Part shown: positions 9,544-20,242 of the stretch, piece after piece
Numbering within the stretch: the stretch's first letter is position 1
How the letters are laid out: every line of letters begins with the position of its first letter
Assembly (NCBI GenBank): GCA_001931875.2
Contig: MSJH02000625.1
Span: 124,001-188,000, forward strand
Source of the DNA: Byssochlamys sp. IMV 00236
Lineage: Eukaryota > Ascomycota > Eurotiomycetes > Eurotiales > Thermoascaceae
Length of the DNA: 64,000 nucleotides
Direction: 5' to 3'
The notes under the pieces: model-generated
What the model was told of the DNA's origin: nothing
Database searches by the model: none
What the model saw: only the letters and a program-made list of their open reading frames with translations
Position numbers and translations under genes: made by a program

Positions 9544-10653
9544 TCATTCAGAGTTGATTGGACCTCTATCTATTAGAACCCATAGCAACTTCTCTACAAA
9601 TTTGCTATCGGGCTCCTTTCTTCGATCATCGTCATGCTGGAGATCGTGGGAAGGATCAGTTGACCCCATTTCCAATAGTTCATCCCTCCTTTTGACGAGC
9701 TCTGCTTTTTCCGCCTGGATCCGAATAGAAGGAGATCTCCCTCGTCGCAAGTCTCTAGATGCCTTTTTATTGATCTTTTCGATGTCGTGTTCCGTTTTCT
9801 TTATCTGACGTTCTAGGCTCTTGCTACGGGGCATTCTGAACCTGGTCTCGGCCTCGAATCCATCAGTTGAAGATAGATCGCGCGAGCCATGCTTTCTCAT
9901 CTTCTTCATGGATTTCTCATCCTTCTTCTGCATCTTCTTTTCCATTGCTCTGATATCTCGGGCGACCTGGTCAGCGCTCAGCTTGTCCAGGAAATTATCA
10001 GCGTGGGCCGGCGGCGGGAGATTGGTCGGGAACGTGCGGCTCACGTATCCTTGGAGGCCCAGGAGAAGTCGATCGTGGAAATTCGGTTGCTGGTCCAGGG
10101 GGATATCAGGCTGCAATCGGAGTGCTAATAACTTTTGCGGCGGAAATCCAATTGAAACCAGTAGCGCTTCTGTCGTTACCAAGCGCACCCGCAAGCCTCT
10201 TGAGCCGAATAGGCCCGCGTTCGCTTGGGAAATAAAAGCATCGGTGCGACTCTTGCTCACAAGGGCAGTGCCACCTTTAGCAACTAGTTGTATAACGTTT
10301 GAAGCAAGCTGAGCCCAATGATGTGGTACCATTCCGATGAAACCTCCAGCAAGGTCTAAGATCTTGAGTGGTGGAGATGCTGCAGATACCACATTCAACG
10401 TGTCGATAAATCCAATGAAGTCTTGCTCTGGTATCTGATATTCTTGCAGTATCGGTGCGTTGACCCTCATAAATGGGGCACCTCTTCCTCTTCCCATCTG
10501 GGGAATGGCAATGGGTAACATTGCGCTTGAAACATGCCGCCCATGTTCTGAATTCAGTGGTGACGGTATGTTGGTCGGGCTAAACGCCCCCGTGAGAGTT
10601 GCTTTATGTGAATGATAAGGAGGTGGGCATTGGTAGTATCGATCGTTCTCCAT
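9544..10653 (-). CDS. Conserved fungal protein with basic coiled coil, function unknown
   Basis: This is a single-exon gene of 369 aa. The N-terminal 50 residues are Pro/His/Ser-rich. A globular part (about 50-215) starts with an LPIAIPQ..RGRGAPFMRV..P block and includes hydrophobic Ala/Gly-rich stretches (KILDLAGGFIG, NVIQLVAKGG). The rest is strongly charged: a KKMQKKDEKSMKKMRKHG cluster, then a predicted coiled coil with repeated ERQIKKTEHDIEKINKK-type heptads to about residue 345. This arrangement is common in a family of uncharacterised Aspergillus proteins, but I do not recall an assigned domain. There is no signal peptide, and the basic tail could be nuclear or nucleic-acid binding (inference). 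Its start is at 10653, well separated from other genes. Confidence 0.65.
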   Translation of the reverse strand: MENDRYYQCPPPYHSHKATLTGAFSPTNIPSPLNSEHGRHVSSAMLPIAIPQMGRGRGAPFMRVNAPILQEYQIPEQDFIGFIDTLNVVSAASPPLKILDLAGGFIGMVPHHWAQLASNVIQLVAKGGTALVSKSRTDAFISQANAGLFGSRGLRVRLVTTEALLVSIGFPPQKLLALRLQPDIPLDQQPNFHDRLLLGLQGYVSRTFPTNLPPPAHADNFLDKLSADQVARDIRAMEKKMQKKDEKSMKKMRKHGSRDLSSTDGFEAETRFRMPRSKSLERQIKKTEHDIEKINKKASRDLRRGRSPSIRIQAEKAELVKRRDELLEMGSTDPSHDLQHDDDRRKEPDSKFVEKLLWVLIDRGPINSE

Positions 10654-11341
10654 TTTTCGTACCGTTGGTATCAGGTGTGCTTTTTGTCAGTTGGACACTG
10701 TTGACGCTCATGGATATCACCTTCGGGAACTGTATTGAGAGACAATTGAATGTATGAGAGAGGAATAATCCTGAAAGAAATCTGGTCCAGTTGCTGTGCT
10801 CAGAAATAGTAGATGAACAGAGAGTCTCTTTGCTCTTATAGCTTAATCGGCGACATCGTGTCTCCGATCAGGCTACCGCAGCTATACTCATCCTGGCTTA
10901 TTTCGCGATGAGCAGTTGACTGGTTCTTGCTAGCCCTGGAGGAGGACCATTTAGGGAGACAGCAAAGATTCATGGTTTCCAATGATCAACAGTGCCTAAA
11001 CGGCAGATTGGTACGGGCCAAACCCGGTAAAGAATAGCAGTTTCGAGGATCTCGCCGCCAGGGCTTCAGAATAGGAAATAGTTTCTGTGCATGTTTTAGT
11101 TGAGCCATATTGCTGCTTATGGCAGTCGATGAGTTTCTCAACGCCGAACTTCAGACGAGACTAAACCCAATCAGGCTGATTTCGCGACAGACCTCAGCTC
11201 AGCGATCTAGACCGCCAGTGCAAGTTAGAGCAAATCTACATTTGCCTCTTGTCTAGGTCTACGGGCTTTAGCAGGCTTCCTCACAAATCCACGATTATTC
11301 GGCCAAGTGCCTGCTGGTAGTTAGTAAGTGAGCCAGCAGGC
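10654..11341. promoter_or_regulatory. Divergent intergenic region
   Basis: These 688 bp lie between the start of the coiled-coil gene (minus) and the start of the Zn2Cys6 gene (plus). They hold both promoters. No ORF or clear known site is seen. Confidence 0.4.
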
Positions 11342-12941
11342 ATGGTTGGAGTTGGTGGTCGAAGCAGAGGCTGCGAGACATGTCGCCGAGCCCGAGTCAA
11401 GTGTGGTGAGAGTGCCAGCTGAGGCCTGGATGAATGTAATACTGACCCGAATCAGACGAACGTCGCCCTCAGTGTGCTCGTTGCGTTCGACTCCGCTTGA
11501 AATGTAAGGGCTTCAGTCCCTTCCCGGTCTTTATCGATGGCCTGTCACTTGCTAGAATCCAGGGAAATGAGAACAACACTGCGACAAGCATATCCATACC
11601 CAGGGGTCCAGACCAAGACAAAGACAACATATTGATAACGCATCTTATTCACGCTCTTTTCATTGTATATCAGAGTGAACATGAAACTAAGTCTCCAGTC
11701 GTGGCTCGTTGGATCCGCGCGACTACCCAAACGACCCTTCAAAATCGCAGCACAGAGCTCGCACTTCGCGCTGTAGCTTCTGTTTACTACGGAAAGTTGC
11801 ATTGCGACCGTTTCTCTGCCGATCGCGGTGCAATGCTCTATACTCGAGCTCTGTCTGAGATACGCAGAGACCTTTATGACCCTATCCGAGTCCTCGATAC
11901 AACAACTCTGGCAGGCACTTTGCTCCTAGCTCTGTATGAAATGGTCACATTCAAAGATACCTTCGGATGGTTAACTCATTTCCTTGGCATTGGGCAGATT
12001 GTAAGTTATGGTACTTGTGCAGGATTGAAATACGGTGACTCAACGCAGTTCAGGTTAAGCTCAGAGGTCCCCATCGACATCAGACCGAGGTAGATAAAGA
12101 CTTGTTCCTAACGACACGCTATTTGGTCGTAAGTGTATTCCATGCCATATAGACCTGTCCAACCCTCTGACTTCTGTAGATACTTGCATGTCTCGTCAAG
12201 AACCAACGATGTTTCCTCGAAGAAGTCCCCTGGAAGGAAGTGCCTTGGAAAAATGATCCTGCATCGAAAAGTACGATAGATAATCTACTCGACATCTTTT
12301 GCGACGTTCCCGGACTTCTAGAAGATATCAATCAATTAAGAAAATCATCAGTCGCTGATGATCGCACAACATCGTCCACTGTTCTAACGCTTAAAGTTAG
12401 AACGCTCATTCAGATGCTCTATAATTGGCGAGAGAACTGGGAAATAAGATTTCCTCATGCGTACTCTAGCGTCAGTCTCAACAAACTTCGCGAATTTGGA
12501 TTAGTTCAACTGGACATATATCCCTTCCCAACCGCTGTGTTCTTTTCCGAGCCTGTGCGCGCTACAGAAATTTGTCTATATAATTCCATTCTTGTCCTGT
12601 TGCATCGACTATGGAAGAAGCTCCCATCGTCCATGGAAATGGATGATCCATTCGGCAAGGGCAGTGCAGCGGTGAACTCTACAACTTTGCTTTACCCTGG
12701 ACAAGGGTCAACTGAAGATATCGTCGGTGAAATTGGTCGAACGGTGTATTATCATCTTCTTCATTATCCCGGTTATGCTGGCTCTGTTCAACTTATGTTC
12801 CCCTTGCAAGTCGCCTATAGGAATGTTCATCCGGAGTCACAAGAAGCACAGTGGTTGTCTAGAATCATTGCACATATTGCTGACGTTAATGGCTTCGAGG
12901 CGGTGAAATACTCCTCCACAGAGGCAACTATTGTCATATAG
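11342..12941 (+). CDS. Zn2Cys6 fungal transcription factor
   Basis: Four exons are proposed: 11342-11405, 11456-12000, 12054-12128 and 12180-12941, 481 aa. All introns are GT..AG and about 50 nt. The zinc cluster is complete only after splicing intron 1, which interrupts it: GRSRGCETCRRARVKC in exon 1, then DERRPQCARCVRLRLKC in exon 2, giving six Cys. Exon 2/3 carries the GIGQI|VKLRGPHRHQ segment and exon 4 the IACLVKNQRCFLEEVPWK block, both typical of the Fungal_trans_2 (PF11951) middle region. It is a nuclear DNA-binding regulator, probably of a small local gene set, with an unknown target. The start ATG is the only one that places MVGVGGRS in front of the cluster, as in homologues. Confidence 0.88.
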
Positions 12942-13540
12942 GCTAATTAAATTTTCTTATTCCCGGGGACTATAGCTATAAGCATTTAAATTGTGCAAAG
13001 GACTATTGTGTTTTATCATCTCTCACAACTTGGAAATGTTTGTTGGGGTTCGGAACTAGCCTTTTGAGAATATAAATAAATATCAAAACTTTAAGTATTT
13101 AGCGACATGCACTTAGTTACTGCACTCTGGATGAACCACAAATAATATGCAGCTCTCATTCGATGGTGAGTTTCTTCGAGCAGCGATAATAATGATCACC
13201 GGCTTCTAACTACCGAGTCAGCATTGTGCGGGCACTCAGCCGTGCAATAGGTAGATCGTGCATGGATCGAGCACAGCCTCAGCTGGCGGCACGCTAACAT
13301 TAACTGAAGTCCACTGGAAATGTTTGATAGGGTCCTCCTGCTCCGTTTCGTCGTTCAATTCGTGTCGGATCTCAACTTTATCACCTTAGCGCAGAGTCCA
13401 TCTGTTCTCAAGCCACAGCTCGGTGATAGCGATCAGAAGCCCCGCCATGGCCATTGTCGCCGATATATTAGAATTAGGTAGCTGCCCGCGCTGTTCGCAG
13501 TATCTTGTACTATCCATCATTTCGCACCTACACCGCAGTC
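12942..13540. other. Intergenic region, nothing recognised
   Basis: AT-rich 3' flank of the regulator (12942-13150) and promoter of the LURP1-related gene. A TTAGAATTAGG segment lies near 13470. No gene is seen. Confidence 0.4.
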
Positions 13541-14240
13541 ATGGCCCCGCATCAACTCTCACCAGTTCCCGAGCCGATCGCCATCTTTGACCAGTTCGTA
13601 TCGAAGGACACGCAGACCCTCGTCCTCCGCGAAAAGGTGTTCTCGGTCTCCGGAGACAGCTTCGACATCAAACTCCTCAGCGGCGAACCGCTTCTGAAGG
13701 TACATGGTGCGTGGGTGAGCCTCTCTGGCCGTAAGAAAGTTTCCGACGCGAACGGCAAGCACCTGTTTGATATCGTCAAGGAGCATCTGCATCTCCATGC
13801 AACATACGCAGTGGAAGATACCCACAGAAAGACGATACTGGAGGTGAAGAGCAACCTTACGTGTAAGCATGCGCCGTCCCTGAATCCCAGCAGAGTTATG
13901 CTCAAGCTCTCTGCGAGACATCTATATGCTATTGCCATAGTATCCCTACTGACTAGGTTTAGTACTCGGTTCAAAGGCTACCGCGGTCTTTACCTCATCG
14001 ACCGGCAAGGCTGAGACCTTCAGAATCAAGGGCGGCTGGTTTGACCACAGCGCAGATATCGTAGATGAGAAGACTGGCCACACGGTGGCACGCATCAACC
14101 GGAAGCTACTGAGTGGCCGCGAGATGGTATTCGGCCAGCAGACCTATGCAGTGGAGGTCGCTCCAGGCATCGATGCTGCGCTTATCGCTGCCTTATGTAT
14201 CTGCTTCGATGAGAAAAATAAGGAGGAGCGTGGAGACTAG
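13541..14240 (+). CDS. LURP-one-related (LOR) / Tubby C-terminal-like protein
   Basis: Two exons, 13541-13862 and 13963-14240, give 199 aa; the intron has branch site CTGAC and acceptor TTTAG. The protein fits the LOR family (PF04525), a 12-strand beta barrel around a central helix. It opens with a conserved PIAIFDQFVSKDTQTLVLREK segment. Next come FDIKLLSGEPLLKVHG, a repeat of short strands ending in LEVKSNL, and after the intron KAETFRIKGGWFDHSADI, INRKLLSGREMVFGQQTYAVEVAPGID. Family members are often about 200 aa, as here. Plant LURP1 is defence-induced and fungal members have no firm role. The in-frame ATG at 13505 would add 12 residues, but Met at 13541 fits the family start better. Confidence 0.85.
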
Positions 14241-14926
14241 CTCATGAAACATCATAGCAACCCTGGTAATTTTATCGCCGGCTCTACCATCGTTACAGTG
14301 ACACTATTCCAGAGTAAATCGTCGTGATTCAAAGGGCCACTGGCATCTACTGAGGGCAAAAAGGATATGGTAACTGAATGGGGCTCTATTAGCTTCCCCT
14401 ATGCAGCCGCGCATCTCATAGGTCGACTCAAGTCTCCTAGCAGAACATCATGACAGCAAAAGCCTTATCTATAGAACATCGTAGATGCTCTATTGCGTCT
14501 TGGCGGGTTTGCTATAATATCGTGAGATCAATATGAGGTCATCTTCCTCTGAATTGTATGACCGGAATACATGTCAAATCAAGTTAAGATTATGCTGCAT
14601 GCTGAACATTAGTGATGGAGAATGACATTTATGGAATACCGAACGTCTGGAAATAGTGTAGCAAGAGATTTACAACCTGTTATAGCGAATTCCATAGGCA
14701 TGTTGAGACCAGTAAGATACTGTGAACCTGGGTTTTATTGCCACTTTAGCTTATCCTTGCGATACCAGAGGGATACAGACTATCCCCTAAGTATATTTGC
14801 TTTATATAGCAATTCTGAGACGGATAATTGGATAAATTAAGATACAAAGAAGCTGCTACTGTTATCAGTAGCGCAGTTCTATAATACTACTATAATACTA
14901 CCCACAGTCTTGCACCTCAGTGATCC
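14241..14926. other. AT-rich intergenic region
   Basis: No gene is seen. The stretch from 14500 to 14910 is AT-rich and includes a short TATAATACTACTATAATACTA direct repeat (about 14881-14901). Confidence 0.4.
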
Positions 14927-16066
14927 CTATCTAGGCATTCTGTGGAAAAGCAACCTCTTCGAATACGCGATGTACAAGCACTGTTCGGGATGACTGCACA
15001 CGAAGCATTCATTCTCTAGTGTACCGCGGAAAATGCGACGAGCAATGCGTGGGTACCCTCGGCAACGCACCGTCCTCCACGGCATGACCTCCTTCTCTTC
15101 ATTGCGAGACAACAACCTCACCCCAACGACTGCATAGTGTACTTCTGCCTTTCCACTGGCAGTATTTGTCGTTGAAGAGCGTAACGAACTTATCCCGATG
15201 GGGCCCAATATAGAATGCAGTTCTGATAGAGGAATTGCCATGGCTCCGCAGCCGCTGTCATAATTGACATCAATGGTGTATTGTTGTTGACCAGTTGCAG
15301 ACCCTAGAGCCTTTATTTCTAACTTAAGCTAAGCAATTGTCAGTACGGGGCATGATCAGTGGGGATAAATTACAGCCTCTATCCTCTAGATAGCAACTAC
15401 ATTCAAGTAAAATAAATACATGCACTAACCGATAATGATAGGAGAGGGACTATGGTGACCGGACCTCATACATATGGCTACCTGCCTTTGACCTCTCATA
15501 GCATCCGTATTGAGCAGTCCCTGTAACAGTAGCAGGAGGTCTAAGTGGCGTGAGAGTCTGCGGGTGTGCTGCTGAAGACCCTTGGCCATCCATAAAATCG
15601 TCGAGCATAGGAGGACCCTAAAATGCACCTAATTAGCAACTACACCAGAAGACACAGTAGCCTTCACTTACTTCATCCCAAACCACGCCGCCGTCCACTT
15701 TGATCTCTGTCTCTTCAACCTGCTTGCCGTCCTGGAAGAAGATAAGCTTTTCCGGCACGACCTCGTCAGGTGGAAATTGTGCATGATACAGCCTTGCTGC
15801 ACGAATATTCTCTTTCTGCGCCGTCTTCTCGTAATGCTTAGAGAGTTCTTCTAGTTCCTTGATTCGTTCTGCGTGTGTCAGGGGCCACTTTGCTTCGAAA
15901 TTCCAAGGGAAGCTGGGCGGCAGTTCCGGGAAGAAAGATTTCAACTCGGTAAGGTCTGTCAAGTATAATATCAGCATATAATTAAAATACTATTGAGACC
16001 CATGGACTGACCATCATGCTGTTTGATGGCCTGATTCTCCTGGGTATTTTCCTTATTGTGGTCCAT
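14927..16066 (-). CDS. Uncharacterised protein with a DSG motif (retropepsin-like fold possible)
   Basis: Four exons fit: 16066-16012, 15955-15672, 15617-15482 and 15303-14927 (283 aa), with in-frame GT..AG junctions. The start is an Asn/Gln/Lys-rich stretch beginning MDHNKENTQ. Exon 2 encodes a charged helical domain (WPLTHAERIKELEELSKHYEK) and FFQDGKQVEETEIKVDGGVVWDE. Exon 3 is Pro/Gln/Thr-rich linker. Exon 4 has IDVNYDSGCGAMAIP (Asp174-Ser-Gly), followed by a VGVRLLSRN strand and an WRTVRC strand. A hydrophobic-D-S-G-x(3)-hydrophobic pattern resembles the active-site loop of retropepsin-like aspartyl proteases, but a second conserved Gly block is not clear. The third intron is long (178 nt) and could hide an extra exon. 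The function is unassigned. Confidence 0.5.
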
Positions 16067-16081
16067 TATGTCCGTATTTCA

Positions 16082-16388
16082 GGTCCAGAAGACGACAAGG
16101 CTGATGATAAGCGGCTGTCCGCAGCTCTCATACAGCAGCAGGGCGATAAAAAGTTGCTGGCCATATTTCAGGTTCAGAAAACGATAATACTAATGATAAA
16201 TGGCTCTCACATACCAGTAGGGCAATGAAAACTTTCTTGCCGTATCTCAGACTTAGAAGATGACAGGACTGATAAAAAGCGGCTCTTACACACCAGCAAG
16301 GCGATGGAAATGTTTTCAGGTTCAGAAGACGACAAGGCCGATGATAAGCGGCTCTCAAACCAACAGGGAGATGAAAAGTTACTTGGTT
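16082..16388. repeat. Degenerate tandem repeat, four copies of about 70-89 bp
   Basis: Four head-to-tail copies start near 16082, 16171, 16250 and 16319. Each begins GGTTCAGAAGACGACAAGG-like, continues with GATGATAAGCGGCTCTCA and ends with AGGGCGATGAAAAGTT plus a variable tail. Copies 1 and 4 agree best. The array starts 16 bp upstream of the start codon of the DSG-motif gene and thus occupies its 5' UTR or promoter. Read on the minus strand the copies give a Leu/Cys-rich peptide repeat, but the copy lengths are not all multiples of three. Confidence 0.7.
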
Positions 16389-16576
16389 GATCCGACTTTC
16401 TGAACTAGGCGTGATGCATGAAGTTCCAAGTGAGAGTGAGATGATGATCCTCGTATGAACTAGGTGAAAAGAAGCTAGATTTCTATCCTCGGTTGGAGGG
16501 CTAGCTAAATACACGAGGTGACTAATCGCTCTAGCACCGCGCGCCTCGCACCTCGGTGCCCCTATCGCAATCGATA

Positions 16577-17282
16577 CTACAAGACTGTCACATCAGCTGC
16601 CCCATTCCCGCTCCAAGCCTCCACAGCTACGATCTGATAATTGAAGGTACCGAGCTGTAGACCCAGTTCTTTCCAAGTGTCGAAATGGTTGCTCGTTGTA
16701 ACAGTACCGCTTGTCCGTAGAGATTGCCGGACTGACCAGTATTGGTTAAAAGTTGCCGTCCCCTCGATTGACGGTTCGTTGACCCGTTGACTTTCATAAA
16801 CGTCATATGTCCCGTCGTCGCTGGAGACGGTACCTTTGTAGGAACCACCATTTGAAGGGTCGTATCCGTCCCATGATTCCACGATATAGTATTCCACCAG
16901 CGGATCCGTTGTCCAACCGTACACTGCCAGATAGCTATCTCCATTAGGCTCGTATTTCGCGGAGTAAGAAATTGCTCTAGAATATAGTCAGTGTGCCTTT
17001 CCCGTGAAATATTACACAGAGGAAGCCTCACTGCGCACTCCCAGGATTCCATCCTTTCCCACATACAAAGTCACCATCGCCGCTCCATGTTACGTTATAC
17101 TCTCCATTTTCCTCGTTGGTATACACGACAGTTGATGTGCCAGCCGTATAAAAAGAGTAGTAGAAACCATCGTCGGTACCAGTCGAGCTTGAAGTGAGGG
17201 ACTGTCGTCTGAGCAAGTCACTTGGAGCAGCTAGGAGTCCAGTAGTCGCACTGAGTCCAAGGAGAAGATATGTAAACAGCAT
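16577..17282 (-). CDS. Endo-1,4-beta-xylanase, glycoside hydrolase family 11, secreted
   Basis: Two exons, 17282-17032 and 16976-16577, give 216 aa. The N-terminus is a signal peptide (about 18 residues, [18 protein letters not shown]), followed by a short pro-region ending in a dibasic LLRR site. The catalytic domain is a standard beta-jelly roll that cleaves internal xylan bonds with retention. The nucleophile lies in PLVEYYIVE (Glu112) and the acid/base in IVAVEAW (Glu203). [18 protein letters not shown], the thumb region SIEGTATF and [15 protein letters not shown] are family signatures. There is no carbohydrate-binding module. Two XlnR-type GGCTAAA elements lie upstream. The in-frame ATG at 17372 would bury the signal peptide, so 17282 is preferred. 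Confidence 0.95.
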
Positions 17283-17404
17283 AGTGAATAGCTCTGAAGC
17301 TGATGGTGGTTGGTAGACTGAGTTGACGAAATCGGATTGCTCTTGATCCTCGGGGCATTTAATGATTCTCAACTCGAGAGGGGACGAGGTCGATGCACAA
17401 ATCA

Positions 17405-17411
17405 GGCTAAA
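17405..17411 (+). promoter_or_regulatory. XlnR-type GGCTAAA element
   Basis: An exact GGCTAAA lies 123 bp upstream of the xylanase start codon. In Aspergillus, XlnR binds GGCTAAA/GGCTAR in xylanolytic promoters. Its function here is inferred. Confidence 0.5.
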
Positions 17412-17507
17412 TATTGACCATCCGGGAAATACGACTTTTATAAGAACTTATGTTGACGGTGTTTGGTGTTTCGTGTTTTATGGGTGGGATATATAGTATA
17501 GGACTAT

Positions 17508-17514
17508 TTTAGCC
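17508..17514 (-). promoter_or_regulatory. Second XlnR-type GGCTAAA element (minus strand)
   Basis: TTTAGCC on the plus strand reads GGCTAAA on the coding strand of the xylanase, 226 bp upstream of its start. Together with the site at 17405 it makes an inverted pair about 100 bp apart. Confidence 0.5.
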
Positions 17515-17738
17515 TAAACTTGAAACTCCCGTTGTTTCCACGAATGACGCTACGCGATAATGCGACCTCGAGCTACGGTAGCAGAGAATGTCTATATCGT
17601 TGGTATTATATTTAGCTTGGAATAAAGAGGCCAGATATCTTTCTATGGATACTATAAAGAGGCTATCAAGGGCAATTTCTCATCTCTTACAATAAGGATA
17701 TGGTACGTGGGAACGTAGATTGTGTGACTATTCGATCC

Positions 17739-18877
17739 TCAATCCCCACTGTGATTCCACCAAGGATCCTTCAAAATCCGGGACATAGTGGCTCTCTCTG
17801 CGGGATTGAGCTTCGTCATCTGGGTTATCATTTCCTTTGTCGCCGGGGTGAGATTTGGGAAAGCATCCTCCCACTCACCGAATCGCATGCTGGGATCACT
17901 AGCTGTTGCCTCTGATAGTTCCATCAAGATATTGCTCCATCTTTCATTGTCGATGTGCGCTATGAGCTCAGGAGGAACAGGGCCAAAGAATGTGATCAAT
18001 CGGCTTAAAATCTCCAGCTCAGGTTCAATCCCTGCTTCCCTAAGCTCCTTGAAGTCCGGGTGTAGGGTCTCTATGCCTGTTATCACATAGAGACACTGTG
18101 GGAAATACTAAGCAGGCACCCTTTTAGCCAAGAAGTAGTCAAACTTACAAGAAGTCCATATGAGAAAACGTCTGACGGTTTGCCAATACCCTTCCCAATT
18201 TGCGCCTCTGGACTGCGCCACATGACATTTCCTGTTCTAGCATTGAGAAGCTTGTCGCCTTCCAGTTCTAAAGAACAGTCGAGATCGGACAGTGCCACTC
18301 TCAGTATTTCAAATTGGCCTTTGCTGTTTCTGCTACAGTCAATCATAATATTGTCAGGCTTTATATCTGGATGAGAATTTTATCAGTGCGAGCGTTTCGG
18401 TAGAGCGAGATTAAATCTGCGTCTAACCTAAGTGTACCCAGTGTTTGGCGTGAAGCGTCTCCAGTGCCTGTCCGACTTCTCGTAATATAGACTTTCTTGC
18501 TTTGACTGAGAGATTTACGTTATTCTGCACCAGGGAAAGCAAATCATGCTCGAAGTATTCATAAATAAGAACCATCTCATTTTCGTTAACGTCAACATGT
18601 GTCCGAAGCTGACTAGTATGCGGAAACGCGCGTTTGAGAGTTATGGAATGTTCAAGAATTGACTCAGAGACAGGCTTCAAAACAAAGGGCTGGCTCTCAC
18701 AACTAGGATCCATTACCGACTAATTAATAGGATGTTTATGATTATTAACGAGATTATGGAAGAGCCTCATACTTACTGCGCGAGATAGATATTCAACTCC
18801 GGCTTCCTTGGATGAGTCTTAAGTACCTTATCACGCACATAAACGCGACCTGAAGTACCAACAAGTGTTGAGGACAT
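17739..18877 (-). CDS. Protein-kinase-like protein with altered catalytic motifs
   Basis: Four exons, 18877-18777, 18702-18428, 18366-18149 and 18095-17739, give 316 aa with frames closing at all junctions. The protein follows the kinase fold in order: a short glycine-loop-like segment (LVGTSGRVYV), a beta3-like DKVLK, a hinge (MVLIYEYFEHDLLSLV), the catalytic loop VHL|DIKPDN (intron 2 falls inside it), a magnesium loop reading LSDLDC instead of DFG, an activation-segment end WRSPE, and a DVFSYGLL helix F. His-Arg-Asp reads His-Leu-Asp, and the N-lobe is short. Such proteins are frequent, rapidly expanding kinase-like genes in Aspergillus. Activity is plausible because Asp, Lys and Asn of the loop remain, but it is not certain. 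An upstream ATG at 18964 is possible. Confidence 0.75.
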
Positions 18878-20242
18878 CCTGATTCTGATCCATCCACGTT
18901 TGTAAGCATGGGCACGAGGAGAAAATGAATGAAGCCGAGTTCTTAAAGGGTAGCAGTGGTACATGACGGAGAGATTATAACTTCTGAAGATGATTTGAAT
19001 GGTTAGATGCTAGATGTTCAAATAACACAAGATCTTCTTACCATTCAAGAGACTAACTGTATTAGGGATAGTTTTTGAGCATGGATCCGGACCAACTCGC
19101 AAAGCGTTGATTAAAATTGGTATTGACAAGCTTTGTAGCCTGGCTGCATCTCTCTTGGTCAATCCTTGTACTTAGACAGACCAGAATAAACTCTGTTTGA
19201 CTTTTGCAGTCAGATGTCTATGGCCTGTAAGATACATGCTATATGCCAATCTTATAACGCTCGATATCACTGGGCGTGTACTGGCCAAAGCCAAGGCCGT
19301 AGTCGCAAAGTTTCAAAGTCAGCAAATCGTATTGACATATTCCTGGCAGCCGTGTTTGTCCCCGAAAGGGATCGATTTAGTCGACAAGAGTCCCCTCTTC
19401 GCCATTAGTGTAGTATGTTCAAGTGGTACCCGTATAGTTCTGCTATTCAAACCCTCGAAAACTAGAAGGTCACGGGTGCAACCGAAGAGTACGACATGGA
19501 CGTTGCATATCTCAAAGAATAGAAACTCACTTTAGCACCGAGAGTTAGTTAGTCGGAGGGCAGTTCATGGTCGCAGTTACCCACGCACGAAATGCTTGGA
19601 TGTCTCACACTGGGAAGGTTTCTTCGCCGTATTAACTACTAGATCACCCTTGGCGTTGCTTTTTACAGCCACAATTGATGGCCGGCGGATTGCACTTTCA
19701 CAGGTAATTGCGACATTGGTAATAATATCCTCTTCTGCGTGCATGATGAAGTCTTGCTCAGGCGGGGTATTTGCCGCCAGCGCGGATTGATGCCGCGACT
19801 TACCAATCCCAGCTGACCCCGATTAGTAATAATCTCAGTCTAAATCGGAGAATTAACCGATTGATTAAAACGCACTAAAACCACGATATACCTCATTATA
19901 CACAGTCGAAATCCTGAGCTCTAGCTATAATAAGTTTAGTCTAATTAGAAACCCCGTCGGCAATGGATTTCTATAGGTTAGATCTCCGGAAAGACATATC
20001 TACTCCGTATCAAACTATCCAAGTACTACTGGAGCGGTACGGAACAATACTAAGCAGCCGTTTCTATGTGGATCTAGAATGTCTCCATTGCGTGCTGGCT
20101 ATCTTTTAGCTCCTTGTCGGCATTATTATTGCCAGATGATGGTATATTAACTGCCGTGACGCTGCTTCCTCGCTTCTAGGATCTCTGAAATCAGTCTCAA
20201 CGCATTTATATAGAATACGTGATAGCAACTTCTCACAACACA
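18878..20242. other. Intergenic region with a possible decayed ORF
   Basis: Most of this stretch shows nothing. A minus-strand reading at about 19795-19577 (with an ATG at 19744) is protein-like (MHAEEDIITNVAITCESAIRR, then PSIVAVKSNAKGDLVVN) and ends in a stop. No upstream exon is found, so it may be a gene remnant. Bases 19830-20130 are AT-rich. Confidence 0.3.
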
